From: Xanthobacteraceae bacterium
GTDB lineage: Bacteria; Pseudomonadota; Alphaproteobacteria; Rhizobiales; Xanthobacteraceae
Length of the DNA: 64,000 nucleotides
NCBI GenBank assembly: GCA_029266425.1
Contig: JAQSWY010000006.1
Coordinates: 1 to 64,000, forward strand
Reading direction: 5' to 3'
Part shown: positions 47,832 through 54,623 of the stretch, one piece after another
How the letters are laid out: every line of letters starts with the position of its first letter
Position numbering within the stretch: position 1 is the stretch's first letter
Notes under the pieces: generated by a model
What the model was told of the DNA's origin: nothing
Seen by the model: only the letters and a program-made list of their open reading frames with translations
The model's database searches: none
Made by a program: the position numbers and the translations under genes

Positions 47832-47944
47832 AGCCCTTTCCGTTCGGATGGAAACATCCGAACGACAGATGAGTGCTCCAGATTCAATAAGCTGGAGCAA
47901 TTCCTCTTCAATCAGATGATTCCATCTGATCGGGAAATGCTCTA
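47830..47944. repeat. Family E 3'-flanking repeat, copy 2
   Basis: Same order as copy 1 (40946-41049): TTCGGATGGAAACATCCGAA hairpin, CAGATGAGTGCTCCAGATTC, AATAAGCTGGAGCAATTC, ending CCATCTGATCGGGAAATGC. It carries an extra AATCAGATG-type insertion, making a second small palindrome (CAGATGATTCCATCTG). It immediately follows the aminotransferase gene. Confidence 0.85.
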
Positions 47945-48048
47945 ATGACCGCGCCCGGCGCATGAAGGCGCCGGATGTTATGCATGCATTCGGTTTGACC
48001 CGGTGCGGCTTCGGGGGCATTGAGAAGCCCTAGCCCCTGCCCGGACCC

Positions 48049-49161
48049 ATGCCGCTCTTCTCCATCCGCAAGCCCGATCTGTCGCCCCGCGCGCTGGGAC
48101 GCCTTGCCGTCACGCTGGCCGTCGCGAGCGCGGGCGGCACGCTCTTCGCCTATGCCGGCATGCCCGCCGGCTGGCTGTCCGGCGCGCTGGTCTTCACCGC
48201 AATCGCCGCGCTCGCCGGCGTCAGGGTCGGCGTAGGCGGCTGGCTGCGCGAGCCCACCTTCATCGTGCTCGGCACCTCCATGGGCGCGGCGATCTCGCCG
48301 GAGACATTGCAGGGCATGCTCAGCTGGCCGCTCACCATGCTGGTGCTGGCGATTTCCGTGCCGGTGATGATGACCGCGGTGGTGCTCTATCTGGAGAGGG
48401 TCGCCGGCTGGGACCGGCGCAGCGCCTTCTTCGCCGCCGCGCCCGGCGCGCTCTCCGCGGTGCTGATCATCGCGGAGACCACGGGCGCCGATACGCGGCG
48501 GGTGGCGTTCGGCCAGTCGATGCGCCTCTTCGTGCTGGTGGCGCTGCTGCCGGCGGCGCTCGGCGGACTCGGGCATCAGCCGGCAGGAACGCTGCCGCTT
48601 GGCCTGCAGGCGACCGGCGTCCTCGATCTCGCGATCGCGCTGTTGATCGGTATCCTCGGCGCGTGCCTTGCCGAACTCGTCAGATTTCCCGGCGGGGCCA
48701 TCGTCGGCTCCATGCTGGCGAGCGGCATCGCCCATGGCAGCGGCTTCGTCGAAGGGCGGCTGCCGGACATCTTCCTGATCGTCGGGTTCATCATACTCGG
48801 CGCCAACACCGGCAGTCGTTTCGCCGGCACGCGGCTGGAGACGCTGCGGCGTTTCCTCATCGATGCGCTGATGGCGCTCGTCATCGGCACTGCGGTTATG
48901 GTCGTGTTCGCCATGCTTGCCGCCTCGATCGCCGGCGAGCCGTACGTCAAGGTGCTGGTGGCCTATGTGCCGGGCGCGCTGGAGGCGATGACCATCATGG
49001 CCTTCGTGCTGGGCCTGGACCCGGCCTTCGTCGCCGCCCACCACCTCGCCCGCTTCATCGGCCTGTCGCTGGCGATACCGCTGGTGGCGCGGATGTTCTT
49101 CAGCCCGGCGCTGGTGCCCTCGGAGAATGTCGACCCCGACCCGAGCGAGACGAAGGATTGA
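48049..49161 (+). CDS. AbrB-family (duplicated) integral membrane protein
   Basis: A 370-residue protein with about ten membrane helices in two repeats, each with the family's PxGxLxGxL-type motif (MPAGWLSGALVF and FPGGAIVGSMLAS). It belongs to the AbrB/TIGR03082 membrane family. Database names such as 'regulator AbrB' or 'ammonia monooxygenase' are misleading; it is a putative transporter and not the DNA-binding AbrB. The substrate is unknown. ATG 48049 precedes SIRKPDLSPRALGRLAVTLA. No close operon partner. Confidence 0.85.
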   Translation: MPLFSIRKPDLSPRALGRLAVTLAVASAGGTLFAYAGMPAGWLSGALVFTAIAALAGVRVGVGGWLREPTFIVLGTSMGAAISPETLQGMLSWPLTMLVLAISVPVMMTAVVLYLERVAGWDRRSAFFAAAPGALSAVLIIAETTGADTRRVAFGQSMRLFVLVALLPAALGGLGHQPAGTLPLGLQATGVLDLAIALLIGILGACLAELVRFPGGAIVGSMLASGIAHGSGFVEGRLPDIFLIVGFIILGANTGSRFAGTRLETLRRFLIDALMALVIGTAVMVVFAMLAASIAGEPYVKVLVAYVPGALEAMTIMAFVLGLDPAFVAAHHLARFIGLSLAIPLVARMFFSPALVPSENVDPDPSETKD

Positions 49162-49182
49162 GCTTTCTTTCCTTCAGTACAC

Positions 49183-49267
49183 CGTCATCCCCGGCCTTGT
49201 GCCGGGGATCTCGATTCCTCACTCTGCATCAGTGGCCGAGATGGCCGGGACAAGCCCGGCCATAACG
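49183..49267. repeat. Family D palindromic intergenic repeat
   Basis: CGTCATCCCCGGCCTTGTGC, GGGATCTCGATTCC, and GAGATGGCCGGGACAAGCCC with GGCCATAACG. Convergent gap between the AbrB-family gene and hemA. Confidence 0.75.
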
Positions 49268-49287
49268 TGGTCCGTGGTGGGTCGCCG

Positions 49288-50514
49288 CTACTCCGCCGCC
49301 TGCGCGCGCGGCGCGAATTCCAGCCCGAGCCGCGTCCACACATCACTCAGCGCGCTGGCGAGCTGCGCCACCAGGGCGTCGTCATGGAACGGGCCGGGGG
49401 TGATGCGCAGCCGTTCGGTGCCGCGCGGCACGGTCGGGTAGTTGATTGGCTGGATATAGATGCCGTGCTCGGCGAGCAGCATGTCGCTCGCCGCCTTGCA
49501 GGCCTCCGCATCGCCCACCATCACCGGCACGATGTGGGTGTCGGTGACGAGCTGCGGCAGGCCGGCGGCTTCCAGTGCCCGCTTCACCTTCGCGACCTGC
49601 GCCTGCTGGCGCTCGCGCTCGATGGATGACGCCTTCAGATGCCGCACCGAGGCGGCGGCCGCCGCGGCGATCGCCGGCGGCAGCGCGGTGGTGAAGATGA
49701 AGCCGGGCGCATAGGAGCGCACCGCGTCCATCACCGCGCGCTTGCCCGTCAGGTAGCCGCCGACCACGCCGAACGCCTTGCCGAGCGTGCCCTCGATGAC
49801 GTCGACCCGGTGCATGACGCCGTTGCGCTCGGCGATGCCGGCGCCGCGCGGACCGTACATGCCGACCGCATGGACCTCGTCGAGATAGGTCATGGCGCCA
49901 TACATCTCGGCAAGGTCGCAGATGTCGGCAATGGGGGCGACGTCGCCATCCATCGAATAGACACTCTCGAACACGACGAGCTTCGGCCGGTCGCCGGCGG
50001 CGCGCAGCAATTCCTCGAGATGCACGAGGTCGTTATGGCGGAAGATCGCCTTGTCGCGGCCGGCACGGCGCACGCCCTCGATCATCGAATTGTGGTTCAG
50101 CGCATCGGACAGCACGAGGCAGTCCGGGATCAGGCGCGCCAGCGTGGCGATGCCGGTCTCGTTGGACACATAGCCGGAGGTGAAGACGAGGCCGGCTTCC
50201 TTGCCGTGCAGGTCGGCGAGTTCGCACTCCAGTTCGACGATGGCGTGGCTGTTGCCGGATATGTTGCGGGTGCCGCCGGCGCCGGCGCCGGCCGCGCGGG
50301 CGGTGGTGCACATCGCCTCGACCACGCTGTCATGGCAGCCCATGCCGAGATAATCGTTCGAGCACCAGATGACGATCTCGCGGGGCCCCTGCGGCGAATG
50401 CCAGGTGGCGCGGGGAAAGCGCTGGGAGTCGCGCTCGATCTCGGCGAAGGTGCGGTAGCGTCGCTCGTTCTTCAGCGCATCGACTGCCGCAGCGAAATGG
50501 CCTTCATAATCCAT
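49288..50514 (-). CDS. hemA: 5-aminolevulinate synthase
   Basis: Condenses glycine and succinyl-CoA to 5-aminolevulinate, the first step of haem synthesis in alphaproteobacteria. The 408 residues carry [44 protein letters not shown]-type [31 protein letters not shown], and the PLP-lysine in [13 protein letters not shown]. The C-terminal [18 protein letters not shown] is typical. ATG 50514 ([14 protein letters not shown]) is the family start; a TTG at 50547 is less likely. There is no obvious FNR box upstream. Confidence 0.97.
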   Translation of the reverse strand: MDYEGHFAAAVDALKNERRYRTFAEIERDSQRFPRATWHSPQGPREIVIWCSNDYLGMGCHDSVVEAMCTTARAAGAGAGGTRNISGNSHAIVELECELADLHGKEAGLVFTSGYVSNETGIATLARLIPDCLVLSDALNHNSMIEGVRRAGRDKAIFRHNDLVHLEELLRAAGDRPKLVVFESVYSMDGDVAPIADICDLAEMYGAMTYLDEVHAVGMYGPRGAGIAERNGVMHRVDVIEGTLGKAFGVVGGYLTGKRAVMDAVRSYAPGFIFTTALPPAIAAAAAASVRHLKASSIERERQQAQVAKVKRALEAAGLPQLVTDTHIVPVMVGDAEACKAASDMLLAEHGIYIQPINYPTVPRGTERLRITPGPFHDDALVAQLASALSDVWTRLGLEFAPRAQAAE

Positions 50515-50650
50515 GGATGCGTCCGTCCTTTCCTGCCCGAAGGTCAACCCGGGCAGGGCACGCAGGCACCTTGGACTTTGGAGCCGTTCCGATCAAGCCG
50601 CGCGGAGCGAGGCGCGGCGATCCGGCGCGCCATTGCGGCCGGCCCGCGGC

Positions 50651-51175
50651 TCACAGTTCCGCGAGCGCGCGCGCCTCGGCAAGGCTCAGCGCGCGCGGCG
50701 CCGTGCCGTCGAAATAGAGGAAGCGCAGGCGCTTGCGGCGCGACACCATGCTTGCCGGCAGCGGATCGTAGCGGAACGAGCCGCCCCCCAAATGCGGCAT
50801 CACGGCGCCGATGTCGGTGACGTCCTCGGTCTCGACCCGCAACAGGCTGAGCCGGGCGCCGGCGGCGTCCGTGGCATCGAACGGCACGCGGGCCAGCCGC
50901 AGGAAGCTGGTCGGATCGCTGGACGTCGTGAAGCTCTCGACGAAGGCCTTCTCGACAAGGTCGAGGTCGGCCTCGCTATGGCCATGCTCAAGCTCGGCTT
51001 GAGCATCCGGCAGGTGCGGCGTCTGCCACTGCGCGACGCGCTGCGGGCCATGGCCGTGATTGTGGCCGGGGCCGTGCGAATGGCTGCCGGGCGAATGATC
51101 GCCGTGGGAATGGCCATGGGAGTGCGAATGCCCGCCCCCGCCAAGGTCGTGATGATGATCGTGCCCGCGATGCAT
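50651..51175 (-). CDS. Histidine-rich protein, candidate nickel chaperone for GdmH
   Basis: A 174-residue protein I do not recognise. Residues 1-44 hold 16 histidines (pattern HDHHH, then HSHSHGHSHGDH, then HSHGPGHNHGHG), like the metal-storage tails of HypB, UreE or SlyD. The remaining 130 residues form an apparently compact mixed domain (for example LDLVEKAFVESFTTSSDPTS, LLRVETEDVTDIGAVMP, RRKRLRFLYFDGTA) with no GTPase motifs. It follows gdmH on the same strand, with a family D repeat between. The context (riboswitch-controlled gdmH, NikR-type operator at hupE) makes nickel delivery the leading guess; a zinc or copper role is not excluded. GAAGGA precedes ATG 51175. Confidence 0.7.
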   Translation of the reverse strand: MHRGHDHHHDLGGGGHSHSHGHSHGDHSPGSHSHGPGHNHGHGPQRVAQWQTPHLPDAQAELEHGHSEADLDLVEKAFVESFTTSSDPTSFLRLARVPFDATDAAGARLSLLRVETEDVTDIGAVMPHLGGGSFRYDPLPASMVSRRKRLRFLYFDGTAPRALSLAEARALAEL

Positions 51176-51212
51176 GGCGGTATCCTTCGGACGACGGTTG
51201 TTCCTGTCACGA

Positions 51213-51300
51213 CGTCATCCCGGCCTTGTGCCGGGGATCTCGATTGTCCCCGGGTGCGCCCGGAGCGGTCGAGATGGCCGGCACAAGGCCGGCCATGACG
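51213..51300. repeat. Family D palindromic intergenic repeat
   Basis: CGTCATCCCGGCCTTGTGCC, GGGGATCTCGATTG, and GAGATGGCCGGCACAAGGCC with GGCCATGACG. It separates gdmH from the His-rich gene; its hairpin could attenuate read-through between them. Confidence 0.75.
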
Positions 51301-51330
51301 GATTGTGAATGTGGCTCCGGGGACTAATCT

Positions 51331-52554
51331 TCAGTAGCTCACCGGCTTGTCGATCATGTGCTTGTGGCTGCCGAGCTTCCCGTGGGCGACCATCGAGCCG
51401 AGCGCCTCGACGACGACACGCAGGCCGAACAGCGCGGTGATGTCGGAGGTGTCGTACGGCGGCGAGACCTCGACCACCTCCAGCCCGCACAATCCTTCGG
51501 CGGCGACGAGGCCGAGGATCTTGAGCGCCTCGCGTGGCAGGAAGCCGCCCGGTTCCGGCCAGCCGGTGCCGGGCACGAAGCCGCAATCGATGCTGTCGAC
51601 GTCGAACGAGATGTAGACCGCGTCGGCATCCTTCCAGGCGAGCTCCAGCGCGATCTCGGCGGTCTTCTCCAGCCCGATCTTCTCGATGTCGGCGATGGTC
51701 AGCACGTTGGTGCCGCGCTTCCTCGCCTCCTCGACGCCGTAGCGCGGCACCTGCCAGCCGCCAATGCCGAGCTGCACCAGGTTCTTCGGCGAGACGTTCG
51801 GCAGGTTTGTCGCCCAGTACCAGGGCGTGGTGTGCATGCGCTCGTCAAGATCCTTTTCCTGGATGTCGATGTGGCGGTCGAAATGGATGATGCCGATGCG
51901 CTTCGAGGTGCACTCGGCAATGCCGCGCACGCAGGGGAAGCCGATCGAATGATCGCCGCCCAGCATGATCGGCAGCGCCCCCGACGAGAACACGTGGGAG
52001 ACGCCGCGGGTGATCTGGTCGAAGCTCTTCTCGAGGTTCGCGGGGATGGTGAAGACGTCGCCGGCGTCGCACAGCGTCATCTGCTCGCGCAGGTCGACGC
52101 CCAGCTCGTAATTGTAAGGCGTGTAGAGCGCCGAGATGCGGCGGATGCCCTGCGGCCCGAAGCGGGTGCCGGGGCGATACGTGGTGCCAGAGTCGAACGG
52201 GATGCCGAGCACGGCGGCGTCGTACTTGCCGACGTCGCGGACATTCTCGACATAGGGCGCCTTGAGGAAGGTGTTGATGCCCGCAAAGTGCGGCAGCTCG
52301 CCCCGCGCGAATGTCGGGATCGACTTGTCGGTAATGGAATCGGCGCCGGGCAGGCCCATGTCGAGCGCCCATTGCTGCTCCTTGCGCCAGCCGTCGGAGG
52401 AAAGGTTCTCCTCGGCCTCGAGCGCCTTCCAGCCCTGCATCTCGCGAATTTCGAAATTGGGATGGTGGCGGCGCAGGCGCTCGCCTGGCGGCGCAAGGCC
52501 GGCGAAGCGGGCCGAACGGATGGGATAGGCGCCACAAAGGGTACGAAGCATCAT
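51331..52554 (-). CDS. gdmH: Nickel-dependent guanidine hydrolase (ureohydrolase family)
   Basis: A 407-residue ureohydrolase predicted to split guanidine into urea and ammonia. Motifs: LGGDHSIGFP (metal histidine); HFDRHIDIQEKDLDERMH, where the usual DAHxD is DRHxD but the D/H/D ligands remain; YISFDVDSIDCGFVPGTGWP, with tryptophan where agmatinases have threonine; and LEVVEVSPPYD. The roughly 90-residue N-terminal extension and the PGTGWPEPGG motif are features I associate with GdmH (Synechocystis Sll1077 type) rather than agmatinase. A guanidine-I riboswitch sits 97 bases upstream. Nickel supply is implied by hupE next door. GGGAG precedes ATG 52554; a second ATG is at 52551. Confidence 0.85.
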   Translation of the reverse strand: MMLRTLCGAYPIRSARFAGLAPPGERLRRHHPNFEIREMQGWKALEAEENLSSDGWRKEQQWALDMGLPGADSITDKSIPTFARGELPHFAGINTFLKAPYVENVRDVGKYDAAVLGIPFDSGTTYRPGTRFGPQGIRRISALYTPYNYELGVDLREQMTLCDAGDVFTIPANLEKSFDQITRGVSHVFSSGALPIMLGGDHSIGFPCVRGIAECTSKRIGIIHFDRHIDIQEKDLDERMHTTPWYWATNLPNVSPKNLVQLGIGGWQVPRYGVEEARKRGTNVLTIADIEKIGLEKTAEIALELAWKDADAVYISFDVDSIDCGFVPGTGWPEPGGFLPREALKILGLVAAEGLCGLEVVEVSPPYDTSDITALFGLRVVVEALGSMVAHGKLGSHKHMIDKPVSY

Positions 52555-52650
52555 GGTCTCCCGTTCTGCGGGAAAGCCCATGCGCTCGGCAGCTCGGGGG
52601 AAGGATGCGGGCAGATGCCGGCGGCCTTCGCTGCGACCTCGTCGCACGAG

Positions 52651-52752
52651 CCTCCCGGGCTTTTGTCCCGCCGTGGACCCGGCGAATGTCTCGCCGCCGG
52701 GCTGCCCCTCTCGGTCCAGCCGCATCGCGCACGATGCCGGAACCCTAGGGGC
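52651..52752 (-). promoter_or_regulatory. Guanidine-I (ykkC) riboswitch upstream of gdmH
   Basis: On the minus strand, the aptamer blocks appear in order: CCCTAGGGTTCCGGC (ending near 52737), GGCTGGACCGAGAGGGGCAG (consensus CUGGUCCGAGAG, one base different), then CCACGGCGGGACAAAAGCCC and GGGAGG (ending at 52651). The CGGCGGGA-AAAA-GCCCGGGAG end is the most diagnostic part of the class. About 96 bases of expression platform follow to the gdmH ATG. They contain a small CTCGTGCGACGAG hairpin but no T-run, so translational control or Rho-dependent control is more likely than an intrinsic terminator. Confidence 0.88.
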
Positions 52753-52814
52753 CTTTTGAAGGTAGCAATGGTTTCGCGCGAAGCGAAGCCTCGATTTTCG
52801 GCAGAAGCGCCGAA

Positions 52815-52837
52815 CCGCGCCGAAAGATTCGGCGCGG
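52815..52837 (-). terminator. Strong hairpin between hupE and the riboswitch
   Basis: Perfect 10-bp arms CCGCGCCGAA/TTCGGCGCGG with an AGA loop, 28 bases past the hupE stop. There is no T-tract on the minus strand, so it is a stable 3' hairpin or Rho-assisted terminator rather than a textbook one. Confidence 0.5.
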
Positions 52838-52864
52838 CGCCGGATGTGGGGCAGTCCGATGGCT

Positions 52865-53464
52865 TCAGATCACCCCGACCAGCAGGCCGACGCCGGCGAC
52901 CGCAACCACGGCGCCGAGCGCCTGGCTGAAGCGCGGCGCGTTCGTGCCGATCCGGCCGATGGCAAGGCCGACACCGATGCCGGCAGCATGCAGCAGCGCG
53001 GTCGCGACGAGGAAGCCGGCCGCGTAATCCAGCCCGGAGGCATCCGCCGGCATCTCGGCGCCATGAGCGAAGCCATGGAAGATCGCGAAGGCGCCGACCA
53101 TCGCCATGGCAGCGCCAAGCGGCCAGTTGGCCGAGCGCAGCGCGACGACGCCGCCCAGTACGATGACCGAGGCGGCAATCCCGATCTCGGCGAACGGCAC
53201 GTTGAGCCCGGACATGCCGAGCGCGCCGCCGACCGCCATCAAGGCGACGAAGCTCGCCGGCACCGCCCACAGCGCCCGCCCGCCGAGATTGGCGGCGAAG
53301 ATGCCGACCGCGACCATGGCCAGCACATGGTCGAGCCCGCCGATCGGATGCATGAAGCCATGAACGAAGCCCACCGTGTCGCCATGCCCCGGATGGGCGA
53401 AGGCGAGCGTCGGGCTGAGTGCGAGGAGGGCGGCGAGTGCGGTGCGCAAGGCGATTGTGTTCAT
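52865..53464 (-). CDS. hupE: HupE/UreJ family nickel permease
   Basis: A 199-residue HupE/UreJ protein. The signal-like first helix ends LAFAHPGHG; the family's metal motif follows (GFMHPIGGLDHVLAMVAVGI), and a second histidine motif lies in FAIFHGFAHGAEMP. About six or seven membrane helices. Characterised relatives move nickel (or occasionally cobalt) for hydrogenase or urease. Neither enzyme is here; the adjacent metalloenzyme is GdmH. The NikR-type operator 49 bases upstream supports nickel-responsive control. ATG 53464 follows GGGGAT. Confidence 0.93.
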   Translation of the reverse strand: MNTIALRTALAALLALSPTLAFAHPGHGDTVGFVHGFMHPIGGLDHVLAMVAVGIFAANLGGRALWAVPASFVALMAVGGALGMSGLNVPFAEIGIAASVIVLGGVVALRSANWPLGAAMAMVGAFAIFHGFAHGAEMPADASGLDYAAGFLVATALLHAAGIGVGLAIGRIGTNAPRFSQALGAVVAVAGVGLLVGVI

Positions 53465-53512
53465 GCTTGAATCCCCGTAAGCGGCGGCCCCGCGTACGTG
53501 ATGCGCGCCCGC

Positions 53513-53540
53513 GTATGACGTTTTTATGAAAACAGCATAC
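53513..53540 (-). promoter_or_regulatory. NikR-type nickel-responsive operator
   Basis: GTATGA (53513-53518), 16 bases, GCATAC (53535-53540): one mismatch from the E. coli NikR operator GTATGA-N16-TCATAC. The symmetry extends outward by one base (C...G) and inward through GTTTT/AAAAC. It lies 49-76 bases upstream of the hupE ATG. nikR itself is not in the window. The rest of the 305-base gap up to the upp stop shows only a short GCGCGGG-AGATGCT direct repeat (about 53592-53625) and a partial family C repeat at 53722-53760. Confidence 0.75.
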
Positions 53541-53721
53541 GACGGGAGCGGGGGGCGTCAATCGCCTTTTCGCACCTGCGAAGGGCCTCTGCGCGGGCGC
53601 AGATGCTCGTGCGCGGGTAGATGCTTAGCCGGCTTTTACCCTGCGCATGTGATTTGGCATCCCGTTGGGGCAGGATGTGCAGATGTCCGTAACGCGCCCC
53701 GCGTTGAGCGCCGTCGGAACG

Positions 53722-53760
53722 GCCCTCTCCCCAGCCCTCCCGGCAAGCGGGAGAGGGAGA
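53722..53760. repeat. Family C repeat, partial copy
   Basis: CCCTCTCCCCAGCCCTCCC and GCAAGCGGGAGAGGG form an imperfect hairpin just past the upp stop codon. Confidence 0.5.
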
Positions 53761-53769
53761 AGAGCGGCT

Positions 53770-54417
53770 CTACTTCGTCCCGAAGATGCGATCCCCGGCG
53801 TCACCGATACCGGGCACGATATAGCCGTGCTCGTTCAGGTGGCTGTCGATCGCCGCGGTATAGACCGGCACGTCCGGGTGCACCTCGTGGAAGGTCTTCA
53901 GCCCCTCTGGCGCGGCGATCAGGCAAACGAACCTGATCGACTGGCAGCCTGCCGCCTTCACCTCGGCCACCGCGGCGGCGGCGGAATTGCCGGTCGCCAG
54001 CATCGGGTCGAGCACGATCGCGGTGCGCTCCGAGATGTCGCGTGGCAGCTTCAGATAATACTCCACCGCAGCCAGCGAGACCGGATCGCGATAAAGCCCG
54101 ATATGACCGACGCGGGCGGCGGGAAGGATGTCCAGCATGCCCTCCAGTATGCCGCCGCCGGCGCGCAGCACCGAGACCAGGCACAGCTTCTTGCCCGCCA
54201 CCACGGGGGCCATCATCTTCGCCAGCGGCGTCTCGATCTCCACCATCTCCATCGGCATGTCGCGCGTCACCTCATAGGCGAGCAGCATGCTGATCTCGCG
54301 CAGCAGCAGCCGGAACTCATTGGCCGCGGTCTTGGTGCGGCGCATCAGGGTCAGCTTGTGCTGGATCATCGGGTGGTCGACGACGAGGGTCTGACCGGCA
54401 TCGGCGGGGCTTGTCAT
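53770..54417 (-). CDS. upp: Uracil phosphoribosyltransferase
   Basis: Converts uracil and PRPP to UMP. The 215 residues carry [37 protein letters not shown], the PRPP-binding loop [16 protein letters not shown], and the uracil-binding [18 protein letters not shown] 54417 gives near-standard length; an ATG at 54456 would add 13 residues. It is divergent from the URC1-type gene. In yeast the URC6 step of uracil catabolism is exactly this reaction, so here it probably feeds catabolism as well as salvage. Confidence 0.95.
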   Translation of the reverse strand: MTSPADAGQTLVVDHPMIQHKLTLMRRTKTAANEFRLLLREISMLLAYEVTRDMPMEMVEIETPLAKMMAPVVAGKKLCLVSVLRAGGGILEGMLDILPAARVGHIGLYRDPVSLAAVEYYLKLPRDISERTAIVLDPMLATGNSAAAAVAEVKAAGCQSIRFVCLIAAPEGLKTFHEVHPDVPVYTAAIDSHLNEHGYIVPGIGDAGDRIFGTK

Positions 54418-54484
54418 GAGGGCGTCGGCTCGCTGGGGAAGGATGTGGTCGGGCATGCGAAGCGCGTGCCGTTCCCAAGCATGA

Positions 54485-54496
54485 GCGCAATTCGCG
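54485..54496. promoter_or_regulatory. Candidate operator half in the upp/URC1 divergent region
   Basis: GCGCAATTCGCG, a near-palindrome that resembles the perfect palindrome at 54552-54566. Both contain the core CGC(G)AA-TTCGCG. Confidence 0.35.
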
Positions 54497-54551
54497 TGCG
54501 CGGGAAGGTACCCGATACGTGAAGCGCCCGGTGATCCTCCCACTTGCAGCG

Positions 54552-54566
54552 GCGCGAAATTCGCGC
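54552..54566. promoter_or_regulatory. Palindrome upstream of the URC1-type gene
   Basis: GCGCGAA-A-TTCGCGC, perfect 7-bp arms with a single central base, 58 bases upstream of the URC1-type ATG. With the similar site at 54485 it could bind a regulator of uracil catabolism; none is encoded adjacent. Confidence 0.45.
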
Positions 54567-54623
54567 TCTGCTATGTCGCTTCCTGAGGCCGGCGAAGATG
54601 CCGTGCCAGCAAAGAGAAGCCAA

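Noticed and set aside
48049-49161. AbrB-family protein as a DNA-binding regulator or ammonia monooxygenase
   Set aside because: It is a ten-helix membrane protein with a duplicated transporter-like motif and no DNA-binding or oxygenase features.
51331-52554. Annotation of the ureohydrolase as agmatinase (speB)
   Set aside because: The riboswitch, the DRHxD and PGTGWP motifs, the long N-terminal extension and the nickel genes all point to guanidine hydrolase; no arginine decarboxylase is adjacent.
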